A stretch of DNA of 64,000 bases from Bretschneidera sinensis. Taxonomy: Eukaryota > Streptophyta > Magnoliopsida > Brassicales > Akaniaceae. The stretch lies in NCBI GenBank assembly GCA_023935145.1, contig CM043698.1:146252625-146316624 (forward strand). Reading direction: 5' to 3'. This document shows, in pieces, positions 1 through 9,799 of this stretch (position 1 is its first letter; every line of letters begins with the position of its first letter). The notes below the pieces were generated by a model that was given only the letters and a program-made list of their open reading frames with translations, did no database searches and had not been told where the DNA came from. Position numbers and translations under genes: made by a program.

Positions 1-739
1 AAAGGTTTTGCAGACTGTCAATGAAAGTATTTAGGTAATTTTCTTGTATAACTTCACTTGAAACTATCTTGTTCAACTTGGCATGGTTGCTCTTGATCAG
101 AGAAGCCAATTCATTGTCTTTGTCCATGACAGATTTGATTACTTTGCTCAGATTCTCCTTAGTAATCCACCCATGTGCTTCTCTCTCTACTTCTACTGCA
201 ACTTTCAGTTCATCTACCATTAATCTGGTTCCCATAATCTGATCACGGATATCATGTGGTATCAGCACCACTTGGCAATCACTAAGTAGAGACTCCCACA
301 GAGAAGCGCACCCAGAATGACTGACAAAACACCCTACAGATTGGTGCTCAAGAATCAGTGTTTGGGGCACCCAACCACCATACACCCACCCTCTCCCTTG
401 AATTCTCTCTTGAAACCCATCAGGCAATGCTTCTTCGATCGTCGAACATCCCTGTGGTGGTGTTAAGGCCACCAAGAATGGAAACCCAGTTAACTCAATC
501 CCCAAAACCATCTCTTGAAATTGCTCTTTTTCTAGCTTAATCTGGCTCCCAAATGCACAATACACAACAGAATTTTTTTGAAACCTGTTTAACCAATTAG
601 CCCATTTCCCCTCTAGCTGTGTAGTTCCTGCTGATTTATCTAGCAAGAGTGGCCCCGTTAGAAGAACATGTTTTTTGTACTGCTCTGCTATGTAGTCACA
701 GAATTGTGCCTCAATCTCAGAAAAAATTCTCATAGCAAT
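1..739 (-). pseudogene. UGT79-like glycosyltransferase, C-terminal half (split by retrotransposon)
   Basis: This is the 3' part of a family-1 UDP-sugar glycosyltransferase gene read on the minus strand. It is open from 739 down to the window edge, so the stop codon lies outside. It encodes the nucleotide-sugar binding domain. The PSPG box starts at GGWVPQ and runs through SHSG, ASLWESL and IRDQ, with the conserved His, Ser, Glu and final Gln present. The usual HCG triplet reads HSG. The other half of the gene is 5236-5888. The 5-bp GCAAT duplication (735-739 and 5236-5240) marks where the copia element entered. Removing the element and one GCAAT leaves the reading frame continuous, so the insertion is the only visible lesion in the part of the gene present here. 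UGT79 enzymes usually add a second sugar to flavonoid glycosides; the actual substrate cannot be read from sequence. Confidence 0.9.
735..739. repeat. Target-site duplication, left copy (GCAAT)
   Basis: The five bases GCAAT directly precede the 5' LTR and recur at 5236-5240 directly after the 3' LTR. This is the expected 5-bp footprint of copia integrase. Confidence 0.92.
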
Positions 740-955
740 TGTTAATGTATTATATGGGCTTAGTCCCACATTGGTTGTGTATAGCTTTGCTTCTCCTATT
801 AACTTGTATAAATAGGATAATCCCACATTAGTTGTGTATAGCTTTACTTCTCCTATTAGCTTATATAAATAGGATAGCTCCCTTTGTAAGTAAATTACAC
901 CATTCAATACAATTCTTCTTTTTGTATTGTCTCACTTCCTCTCTTAAATTCAACA
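740..955 (+). repeat. 5' LTR of copia element
   Basis: A 216-bp LTR starting TGTTAATG and ending TTCAACA. It contains a direct internal duplication with the TCCCACATTGGTTGTG motif twice, and TATA-like TATAAATAGGA sequences at about 808 and 865. It differs from the 3' LTR only by a G/A in the second repeat, one extra A near 911, and C/T at 951. Confidence 0.92.
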
Positions 956-968
956 TGGTATCAGAGCC
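956..968 (+). other. Primer-binding site, forward copy
   Basis: TGGTATCAGAGCC begins directly after the 5' LTR and matches the initiator-Met tRNA 3' end used by most plant copia elements. Directly after it the sequence changes to the reverse complement of gag, so the leader that should follow is absent here. Confidence 0.85.
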
Positions 969-1502
969 TTTTGTGCATTCCCAAGTTGGCTCAGTGAGAG
1001 CTAACTGGTTCCACACGGCAGTCATCTGAGATAGAAAGCTGTTGATAGTTTGTCCAGGTTCTTGGCGCATGCTTTGAAGGATGGAAAGAAGACGATACCG
1101 ATTTGAGATGTCTGCCCTGGTGTAGCGGTGTTGGAGAAGATCCCAAGCTTCTTTAGCTGTATGGAGTGTACCAAATTGAAGTTTGATTTCTGCGATAATA
1201 GTGGCACGAAACCATGTGAGAATCTGGTGATTTTTACTATCCCAGTCCTCTAGACGGTCAACATATTTGTCAGCATCTTCATCGTCCTTCTTCTTGGGTT
1301 CAGTGATATCTCCAGTCACGTAACGCCACAATTTATGTCCACGGAGGAAACCAGACATTTCTTGAGCCCATATAACATAATTAGATTCATCCAGAACAGT
1401 AGTAATAACCTGGGGTAAGTACGATTCAGCCATATGCACAAAGAGGAAGGTGAACCTCCAAGAAACCGGTGATGTGGCGGTCAACTGATGATGTGGTGGT
1501 CA

Positions 1503-1720
1503 ACGGGTGACGTGGCACTGACGTATCAGTGAGGTGGCGTTGATGTGGCTTTTAGGGCTGACGTGACAGCAGCGTTTCTGAAACAGGAGCGGCAGCAGAT
1601 GTGATGTCAACAAGTGACGTGGCACTGACGTGGCAGTGAGGTGGCGTTGATGTGGCCTTTAAGGCTGACGTGGCAGCAGCGTTTCCAAAACAAGAGCGGT
1701 AGCGGAGATGATGTCGATGA
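1503..1720. repeat. GC-rich tandem repeat in copia leader (unit about 107 bp)
   Basis: The motif GTGACGTGGCACTGACG recurs at 1507 and 1614 with the same following sequence (GTGAGGTGGCGTTGATGTGG, then CAGCAGCGTTTC). That gives two diverged units. It is part of the untranslated leader of the inverted gag block and is clearly richer in G+C than its surroundings. Confidence 0.75.
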
Positions 1721-1773
1721 GACTCCGACTATAATGATGACCCGACAGGTATGAAAAGGATATACTAGAAGTT

Positions 1774-1912
1774 ATTCTGATGTGAAGGATCCACTAATAG
1801 TGGCAATCACAGAGCATACTCAACTCTTAATATACCGAGAATTTCTGATGTGAAGGATCCACTAATAGTGGCAATCACAGAGCATACTCAACTCTTAAAA
1901 TACCGAGAACCA
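1774..1912. repeat. 68-bp tandem repeat next to the inverted primer site
   Basis: Two almost identical copies beginning CTGATGTGAAGGATCC at 1777 and 1845, each ending in ATACCGAGAA. They lie between the leader and the inverted primer-binding site. Confidence 0.85.
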
Positions 1913-1930
1913 TTATGGCTCTGATACCAT

Positions 1931-4590
1931 GTAGATCATCTCCAGTAATAACCATATCATCCACGTATAGTAAAAGAATGATAATACCGTTGATAGTATG
2001 GCGGATAAACAGAGCTGAATCATGAGCACTCGGTGTGAACCCAAACTGATGAATGGTAGTGCTGAATTTGGCAAACCAGGCACGTGGAGCTTGTTTCAAA
2101 CCATATAGGGCACGGCGAAGGTGACAAACTTTGTTTCAAGGGGCATCCAAGCCGGGAGGTGTATGCATATAGACTTCCTCAAGAAGATCCCCATTGAGAA
2201 ATGCATTTTTGACATCCATTTGAAATAGAGTCCATCTTCGAATGGCGGCGACAGCAAGGAGTGTACGGACAGATGTGAGCCTCGCCACTGGAGCAAATGT
2301 CTCTTCATAGTCAATGCCATATTCCTGAGCAAATCCCTTGGCAACAAGTCGGGCTTTATATCGTTCAATAGAGCCATCAGAAAGTGTCTTGATCTTAAAC
2401 ACCCATTTGCACCCAATAGGAGTTTTTCCAGGGGGCAGATCAACAATATCCCAGGTATGAGTTTTAGTTAGGGCCTGAAGTTCTTCATCCATTGCTTTCT
2501 GCCAAAGTGGATTAGTACTAGCCTCCTTATAGGATTGAGGCTCATGCAGATGAAGTATAGTGGAAAAACAATGATAATCACAATGGTAATCAGCAAGATG
2601 AGAAGGGGGATGAGTTACCCTGGTAGATCTGCGGGGGTGATCTGGAGGATGGCTCTCAGAGGGAGTTGGTGCAGACTCATCAGACATAGGAATATCCTCG
2701 GGCACGACCGATTGAGTTGGAGAGGTGAGGTCAGTTGAGGGTTCTGGAGCTGAAGCTGGGTCCAAAACGAAAGGGGTGATATCGGCTGGTGATTCGGAGG
2801 TGGACTCAATAGTACCTGAAACTGGATTCTCAGGAAATAACTCAATAGATGGATCAGTAAAGAATCTGGAGTTAGTGATGGTTGACATGTCAAATGATCG
2901 TAACGAAGAGAACATTTGATGTTCCCAAAAAATGACATGACGAGAGATACGAAGAGTTTTAGAAATAGGATCCCAGCACCGATACCCCTTATGTTCAATA
3001 CCATATCCAATGAAACAACACAGATGAGCCCTTGGTTGTAATTTGTTGTGTTCATGTGGTTTGAGAAGAACAAAACAAGCGCAACCAAAGACTCTGAGGT
3101 TAGAGTAATCAAGAGATTTACCAAAAAGGCGCTCGAATGGAGACTGATTTTGGATTGTAGCGGAAGGGACACGATTGATTGTGTACACTGCGGTTAAGGC
3201 AGCATCACCCCAGAAACGTTCAGGACATGATGACGAAATGAGTAGAGCACGAACAGTGTCAAGAATATGTCTATGTTTGCGTTCGGCTCGTCCATTTTGT
3301 TGGGAGGTTCCAGGGCACGAACGGTGGGGAAGCGTGCCATTTTTGTGAAGTAGGTTTAGAAAAACACGGTCTTTATATTCCATTGCATTATCTGAACGAA
3401 AAATTTTGATATTCCGAGAGAATTGAGTTTTAACCATAGAAGAAAAATCAGAATATATATGAAAGAGTTCAGATCTGCTTTTCATAAGAAACAACCAAGT
3501 ATAACGAGAATAGTCATCCACAAATATAACAAAATAACGAGCACCACCCATGGATGTATGAGGAGAAGGCCCCCAAACGTCAGAATGAACTAAATCAAAA
3601 GGTGCAAGGGAAACAGACTGACTCTCATTAAAAGGTAAAGCTGATTGTTTTGCAAGTTGACAATGAATACAATGAAAAGACTCATGCTGAAGTGATCCTA
3701 ACTGACCACTAGAAATAAGAGAACGTAGAGGGCTGGATGAAGTGTGACCTAACCGAGAGTGCCACAATTCCACAGGAGAGTGTGCTGGGATGGATGCGGC
3801 TGATTGGTTTGGTGATGGTGATGATGGGACTTGGAGGTGAGTAAGCTCAAAGAGGCGTCCAACTTTACGGCCGGTTCCAAGGAGTTTTCCTGTCTGAGGG
3901 TCCTGCACACGACAACCAGTAGAAGAAAAATGCAAATCAAGTCCAAGATCACATAGTTGTCCAACAGATATAAGGTTAAGCGTAAGATTAGGAACCAAAT
4001 ATGTGTCAGGGAGAGACAGATGAGAACTGTCAACATGTCCAGTGTGGCTGACCAACATATTTGATCCATTGGCAGTGTGAATAGTAGGTGCATGCTCATC
4101 ACGGGTTTTAAAGGAAAATATGGAGGCATCAGAAGTCATATGATTGCAACAAGCAGAATCAAAATACCATCGGGATGTACCTGGTGTAGCTGACATGGCT
4201 ATATTGTTACCAGTTTTAGTTAGAGCCTCGGTAAGAATGGTGCATAAACCACTCCAATCAGGTAAAGAGCTGGATGAAGTTGGTGTAGCATCAGTGGCTA
4301 CAGCAGCAGTATTCTTTGACTTGGAATGGAACCGATTGTATGAGCCTCATGAGCGATATTGGTTCCCATTTGACTGATTTCCAGAAGGAAGTTTAGGGCA
4401 ATCTGCAAGATAGTGACCCGGTTCTCTGCAGACTTTACATAGGCGAGAAGGACATTTGAGCAATTCATGCCCTTGTGAATGACAATACTTGCAATATAAG
4501 GGCTTCTGGTATGAGTTTGTCTTGGCAGCTGGTGTGGCAAGAGCAACGGGTGCTGCAAGGGTAACATCTGTATAGGTTACTTGCAATATA
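1931..4590 (-). pseudogene. Inverted block B: copia zinc knuckle, protease, integrase, partial RT
   Basis: Read from 4590 downward. The block begins with a CCHC knuckle (CKYCHSQGHELLKC) and a second Cys cluster, then an aspartic protease with DSA in place of DSG at about 4160. The integrase has an HHCC finger (HSRLGH ... CIHC) and the D, D and E residues in [14 protein letters not shown] and NGRAERKH. The RT follows, ending at the YVDDM box near 1950. The frame is almost intact: one TGA separates the knuckle from the protease at about 4352, and one TGA lies at 2136-2138 inside RT. RT stops just after YVDDMVITGDD, where it is joined to the inverted PBS. It is opposite to the LTRs and cannot be expressed from them as sense RNA. 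Confidence 0.88.
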
Positions 4591-4599
4591 GGTTACTGT

Positions 4600-5007
4600 T
4601 TCTTTTTGGGCAATTCTCTTATTTCCTGGCGTAGTAAGAAACAAACTGTGGTTGCTCGCTCCAGTACTGAAGCTGAATATCGTGCCATGGCTGATGCAAC
4701 TCAAGAACTTCTCTGGCTTCGATGGCTACTCGCTGACATGGGTATCTCTTCTCCTGCTGCCACTATCCTACACTGTGACAACAGGAGTGCTATTCAGATC
4801 GCTCACAATGATGTCTTCCACGAGCGTACAAAACACATCGAGAATGATATCCACTTCATCCGTGATCACATTCTCCAGAATACGGTTCGTCTACAATCCG
4901 TCAGTTCAGCCGATCAGACAGCTGACATTTTCACTAAGGCTCATCCACCCCGACGCTTTCACTCTCTGGTTTCCAAACTCAAGTTCACCTCCCACTTACC
5001 GCCTTGA
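4600..5007 (+). pseudogene. copia RNase H C-terminal part (forward strand)
   Basis: About 130 residues on the plus strand: SWRSKKQTVVARSSTEAEYRA, then LHCDNRSAI, ERTKHIEND and ADIFTKAHPP, the typical end of a copia Pol protein, stopping at 5005-5007. There is no start of its own. It should continue from RT, but RT lies inverted upstream and the joining region is missing. It runs directly into the polypurine tract, as in a normal 3' end. Confidence 0.9.
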
Positions 5008-5010
5008 GTT

Positions 5011-5020
5011 TGAGGGGGGA
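5011..5020 (+). other. Polypurine tract
   Basis: TGAGGGGGGA directly precedes the 3' LTR on the plus strand, the normal plus-strand priming site. It confirms the forward orientation of the right end. Confidence 0.85.
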
Positions 5021-5235
5021 TGTTAATGTATTATATGGGCTTAGTCCCACATTGGTTGTGTATAGCTTTGCTTCTCCTATTAACTTGTATAAATAGGATA
5101 ATCCCACATTGGTTGTGTATAGCTTTACTTCTCCTATTAGCTTATATAAATAGGATAGCTCCCTTTGTAAGTAAATTACACCATTCAATACATTCTTCTT
5201 TTTGTATTGTCTCACTTCCTCTCTTAAATTTAACA
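5021..5235 (+). repeat. 3' LTR of copia element
   Basis: A 215-bp LTR, TGTTAATG to TTTAACA, almost identical to 740-955 (two substitutions, one indel). That indicates a recent insertion. Confidence 0.92.
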
Positions 5236-5240
5236 GCAAT
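5236..5240. repeat. Target-site duplication, right copy (GCAAT)
   Basis: This matches the GCAAT at 735-739. Together the two copies show that the ends of the element were created by one integration event and not by later assembly. Confidence 0.92.
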
Positions 5241-5888
5241 GGCATCGCTCTCTTTCATTCCAGTAGTTAACCGATTGTAGAACGGAACCAAATTCCGTAC
5301 ATGTTCTTCGGAATTCAACAATCGAGACACCTCATTACGTTTCAATACAACAGTGGAAGATGGGTAGCCTGGTGGTGGCTTCATGTACTCCTCTAAGGTC
5401 ATTTCCTTAGCTATTCTCCGAGCTGGAACCATATGGTGTGCAATTGTTGCCGCAGTTACCACGGAAAAATAAATCGAAATCGAGCCATATTGTTGTCTTC
5501 GAGTTAATTCTGGAATCCAGTATGAAAAATCAAAGAAGATGCAGTGTGGCTTTGGAATTGTGCTTAAAATGGTTTCGACTTGGTCTTTTGTTTTGTCCAT
5601 GGAAATAAAGAGTTTGTCATGTAGACGTAAAGGTATATCAGAGGCGGTTTCGGTGCCAATTCGGATGCCATCGACATGGGGGACGACAAGAGGGAAGAAG
5701 GCTATGAGGTTCGGATAACGGTTGAGATGTTGGAGCTTTGGTTGTGCTCCTTTGGGTAGCAAGAAGGAGACTGTATGGCCTCCTTCAGCAAGTTTGTTTG
5801 AGAGGTGAAGGAAGGGAATGAAATGGCCATAAGCAAAATATGGAAACATGACTGCATGGAGTTTTGAGCTATTGGTGTTATTAGTCAT
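5236..5888 (-). pseudogene. UGT79-like glycosyltransferase, N-terminal half (split by retrotransposon)
   Basis: The ATG is at 5888-5886 and the sequence encodes 218 residues of the acceptor-binding domain before the insertion. The catalytic His22 (FPYFAYGH) and the activating Asp120 (IFFDFSYW) are both present, as are the HLSNKLAE and ETASDIP signatures typical of UGT79. The frame then runs into the 3' LTR of the copia element within codon 218 and ends after about 30 foreign residues. It is closely similar to the intact UGT at 12304-13692, so the two are tandem duplicates. The 5' LTR of a gypsy element starts 291 bp upstream of the ATG, so the original promoter is also partly displaced. A truncated protein could be made but would lack the whole UDP-sugar domain. 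Confidence 0.9.
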
Positions 5889-6178
5889 CTTTTCTTTCTG
5901 GTTTCAACAAAAAGAGTTGCAAAGTTATGATCTTTGGTGTGTTTGGATATTTTCTGGGTTCAACAAAAGAGTTGCAAAGTTATGACCTTTTGAGTGTTCG
6001 GATTTGTTAAAATGACTTGCAATTTTTGGAGTTAAAAATAAAAGAAAAAGGAAAGCACAAAGAAAAAAGGAAAGCAAATAAATGAGTCCATTATTTTAGA
6101 GGGCCCACGTCAATACTGATAAGTCCTTGTAAGGTCTTGTCTTTCATTAAGTTAATGTGTGGTGGCTGGTAGGTGTAA

Positions 6179-6621
6179 TGTCACGATTTGTATAGGACCC
6201 GTGTGTTTTAGGATTTTTTAGTACACATTTGGATGTACAACATTGTTGTACGGTATGTACACTACAAGGTAGTACTTTGTACTTTCATATTACACTTGTA
6301 CTTTTGTACTACATTTGTACTACACTTATAGTACCGTAAGATTATGACACTTGGTAAGATGTTAGCCATAGATGTAAGGAAGTTCTCTCTATATAAATGG
6401 ACCTCCCCCTCACTTGTAAATCATTCAGTCATTTAAGCAATAGCAATCTTTCTAGCTTTGTCTCATATTCTCTCTTGCGTTGGCTTCTTTTCTTTGAGTG
6501 GGTCTAGTTTCGAGGGTGGTTCTCTTGAGTAGCTAAGAGGAAGGCTGACTTAGGTATTCCAAGGAGATGTTTCCGAGCCTAAGGCCACACGGTTAGCAAC
6601 TTAAGCTTGCAGCCCGTGACA
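6179..6621 (+). repeat. 5' LTR of gypsy chromovirus
   Basis: It runs from TGTCACGATT to CAGCCCGTGACA. It contains a series of GTACTACA-type short repeats (about 6230-6330), a TATA-like CTATATAAAT at about 6390, and a 3' part shared closely with 11320-11501. Confidence 0.88.
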
Positions 6622-6623
6622 AG

Positions 6624-6642
6624 TGGTATCAAAACCTGGTTC
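6624..6642 (+). other. Primer-binding site of gypsy element
   Basis: TGGTATCAAAACCTGGTTC follows the 5' LTR by two bases. The first seven bases match the tRNA-Met type site; the rest is diverged. Confidence 0.6.
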
Positions 6643-6662
6643 ATCGAGACTTTTGAGAATAG

Positions 6663-7780
6663 ATGGCGACCGCTTTCAATTATAACAACCTAGCTCATGA
6701 CAGTCATGAGACCCAAGGGAGGGTGGCTAAGAAGGCTAGTTCAAGGGATGTGATGTCAAGCATGGATGCTTACTTGGCAAAAGTGGAGTTAGCCAAGGGG
6801 GAAATGCGGGACAAGTTCAAGGATACCGATGGTAGCATCGATGAGCTAAACTCCATGAGGGAGGACCTCCAAGAAGCGATGCAAGGTGCCTTCAACGAGG
6901 TCGTAGACGTGTTCACGCAAAAGAACGACACCCTTGAAGCCATGGTGGTATCTATGCGGGAAGAGATGGAAGGGCTCGAGCGGGAGCTCTCAGCTTGCAA
7001 AGCAGCCTTCGGAGGTGGTATGCTTGCTATGACACCCAATCATAGGGTGGATGTGCCTAAGCCAAAGGAGTTCAAAGGTATCCGATCTGCAAAGGATGTG
7101 GAAAAATTTCTTTGGGGGATGAAGCAATATTTTCGAGTGATGAATATCATGGAGGATGTAACCAAGGTAAACACAGCCTCTATGTATCTTGTCGATACTG
7201 CTTTATTGTGGTGGCGATGTAAGTGTGTGGGTGCTGCCATTGTTACATGGGAAGAATTCCAGGGGGAATTTCACCAACAATTCTATCCGGAGTATGCGGA
7301 AGATGAGGCATGAGCCATACTGCGAAGGCTTACCCAACGTGGGGATGTACGAGAGTATGTGCGAGAGTTTTCGAAACTCATGCTCCAAATTTTTTATCTT
7401 GGAGAGAGAAAGGCTCTCTTCTCCTTCATGGATAGCCTTAAACCATGGGCCAAGCAATAGTTGCAAAAAAATGAGTGTCCAAGACATCATCCGAGCTATG
7501 TCCATAGCGGAATCTTTGGTTAAGTTCAAGAAACAAGAGAAATTTGACTCCTCCAAGAACAAGGGCCAAGGTGGGGGAGACAAAGACAAGTGTCAGAAGG
7601 GTGGTCTGGGGAAACCACCCATTCACAAGTGGAAGTCTGCCAAAGAAGGAGACAAAAATAAGGAGTCATTAGTATGCTTCTTGTGTGAGGGTCCTCATCG
7701 GGTGCGAGATTGCCTAAAAAGAACCAAGCTCTCTACCATTGCTAGGGAAGAGGGGAAACGAAGAGAGATACCCTCAAGCT
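6663..7780 (+). pseudogene. gypsy gag (capsid and CCHC knuckle), broken
   Basis: The ATG at 6663 opens 216 residues: a coiled-coil-like N-terminus (MDAYLAKVELAKGEM, then Glu-rich helices) and the capsid core (KPKEFKGI, VEKFLWGMKQYF, TASMYLVDTALLWWR). A TGA at 7311-7313, at a position where homologues have Arg, stops it, probably by CGA to TGA decay. The same frame continues recognisably, then meets TAG near 7459 and a shift. The CCHC knuckle CFLCEGPHRVRDC is at about 7678 in another frame. Confidence 0.85.
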
Positions 7781-7790
7781 TGGCTCTATC

Positions 7791-8177
7791 ATGCTTAACT
7801 CGATCAAAGCCAAATGGTTTGGCAAACGGAAGGGGCTTATGTTTACAGACATCATGGTGGCTGGCACCAAGGTTAGTGCTCTTGTAGACACTAGGGCTTT
7901 CGATCTCTTTATGTCCGAGGAAATATCCAAGAGATTAAACCTTAAGGTGAAGAAAGGCAATGGGTGGATCAAGACAGTCAATTTCAAAGAAGTTCCGATA
8001 ATGAGTGTAGCACAAGGGGTGGAGCTACAACTAGGAGATTGGAAAAGCAAAGAAACTCTTGAAGTAATTCCACTTGATGATTATGACTTTGTAATTGGGT
8101 TAGATTTCCTTGATCGGATTAATGTTTTGCTAGTGTCATTTGCCAACTATGTGTACATCCTTAATTCTCGGTGCTAA
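7791..8177 (+). pseudogene. gypsy aspartic protease, catalytic loop altered
   Basis: About 128 residues resembling a retropepsin-like domain: ALVDTRAFDLF where active enzymes have DTGA, and later DYDFVIGLDFL. The Gly of the DTG loop is Arg, so it should be inactive. It lies in a different frame from the RT. Confidence 0.8.
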
Positions 8178-8407
8178 TGCCTCGTGCCGGTAAGACGAGA
8201 CTCTGGCCAAGCTAACCGGGTTTTATCGGCAATCCAACTAGCCAAGGGGGTAAGAAAGGATGAAGTCATAGACTTGGCCACCTTGAAACTTGAGGAGGTC
8301 TTAAAGTCCAAGGAAGAGACTCCTCTTGAGGTACTTGAGCTTTTAGAGTCCTTTGTTGATGTGATGCCCCTGGAGTTACCCAACCACCAACCAAGGCTCC
8401 ATACTGA

Positions 8408-9620
8408 ATGTCACCATATGAGCTTGAGAAATTGAGGAGACAACTTAAGGAGTTGGTTGATGCGGGATTTGTGCGACCTTTCAAGGCACCCTACAGTGCA
8501 CTGGTTTTGTTCCAACGAAAGTACGATGGTTCTATGAGGTTGTACATTGATTATAGAGCTCTCAACAAGCTTACAGTGAAGAACAAGTACTCTATCCCAC
8601 TCATTGCAGACTTGTTTGATCAACTTAGGGATGCTAGATGGTTCATCAAGCTAGATTTAAGATCGGGGTACTAAAAAGTATGGATAACCGAGGGGGATGA
8701 GCCAAAGACAGCGTGTGTCACTAGCTATAGTTCTTATGAGTTTCTTGTGATGCCTTTCGGACTCACCAATACTCCAGCAACTTTCTGCACTCTAATGAAT
8801 AAGGTACTCCAACCCTTTCTAGACTGCTTTGTGGTTATTTATCTTGACGATATTGTTATCTATAGTCGATCTCTAGAGGAGCATGTGAAGCACTTGAGAT
8901 AGGTATTCCAAGTTTTGAAAGAGAATGAGCTCTATATGAAGAAAGAGAAGTTCTTATTCGCCCAACATGAGGTACCATTCCTTGGCCACATAGAGGGAAA
9001 GATTCGGATGAATAAGGGCAAGATTCAGGCTATTGTTGATTGGGAGCCACCGACCAAGGTTACCGAGTTGAGATCATTCCTTGGGTTGGTGAACTATTAT
9101 TGGCATTTCATCAGAGTCTATTCAACCATCACCACACCGTTTACCGATATGCTCAAGAAATGGAAAGTGTGGGAATGAAGTTCAGTTTGTCAAGGGGCCT
9201 TTGAGCAGTTGAAACGGGCAATCACAGAAGAGCCAGTCCTAGCCCTATCGAATCACACCAAGCCCTATGATGTCCACACGGATGCATCCGACTTTGCTAT
9301 TGGAGGGGTCTTGATGTAAGATGGTCATCCGATTGCTTTTGAGAACATAAAGCTCAATAAGACCAAACGACGGTACACGGGAGAGAAAGAGATGACGGTC
9401 GTGGTTCATTGCTTACGCACCCGGAAGCACTATCTCTTGGGGTCTAAGTTTATGGTGAAGACCGACAATGTGACCACAAGCTACTTCCAGACTCAGAAGA
9501 AGCTCTCTCCCAAGCAAGCCCAATGGCAAGATTTCCTTGTAAAGTTTGATTTTGTGTTGGAGTACAAACAAGGGAAAACTAACACAATAGTGGATACACT
9601 AATTCAAATGGTAGAGTTTG
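8408..9620 (+). pseudogene. gypsy reverse transcriptase and RNase H, broken
   Basis: RT motifs in order: [14 protein letters not shown] (about 8524), [22 protein letters not shown] and the catalytic YLDDIVIYS at 8839-8865, then FLGLVNYYWHFI. The RNase H domain follows with VHTDASDFAIGG and later FVLEYKQGKTN. In-frame stops occur after RSGY (8672), after KHLR (about 8900), at about 9176 and after GGVLM (about 9317). Confidence 0.88.
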
Positions 9621-9799
9621 TTACCATTAGCCGACCACAAGGTTCTTTGGTGGATATATTAAGGAGGGATTGTCCTATGACCCGACCGTCAAGTCTTTGA
9701 TGGAGTATGCCACAAAGGGGAAGACTAGGAGATTCTGGCTAGAGGGGGACTTACTCTATACCAAAGGGAATCGGTTATATATGCCACTTCATGAGAAAT

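Larger units (their letters stand above)
969..1930 (-). mobile_element. Inverted block A: PBS, leader and gag N-terminus
   Basis: On the minus strand this reads, in order, a second TGGTATCAGAGCC primer site (about 1929-1917), a leader with tandem repeats, and a gag start at 1430 (MAESYLPQ). The gag N-terminal domain contains NYVIWAQEM and LQSMRQEPGQTI and is open until it runs into the forward PBS and LTR near 970. The middle of gag is missing. The domain is typical of the UBN2/retrotran_gag family of copia elements. The block lies opposite to the LTRs, so a transcript started in the 5' LTR would carry gag as antisense. Confidence 0.85.
740..5235 (+). mobile_element. Ty1/copia LTR retrotransposon with inverted, rearranged interior
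   Basis: The element has LTRs at 740-955 and 5021-5235 (TG...CA) flanked by the 5-bp duplication GCAAT at 735-739 and 5236-5240. The LTRs differ by two substitutions and one 1-bp indel. The forward strand carries the 5' LTR, a tRNA-Met type primer-binding site at 956-968, the RNase H end (to 5007), the polypurine tract (5011-5020) and the 3' LTR. The rest is on the minus strand as two blocks: about 969-1930 (PBS, leader and N-terminal gag) and about 1931-4590 (zinc knuckle, protease, integrase and partial RT). The middle of gag and the RT/RNase H connection are missing. The element sits inside the exon of a UGT79-like gene. It cannot be autonomous as it stands. Confidence 0.9.
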
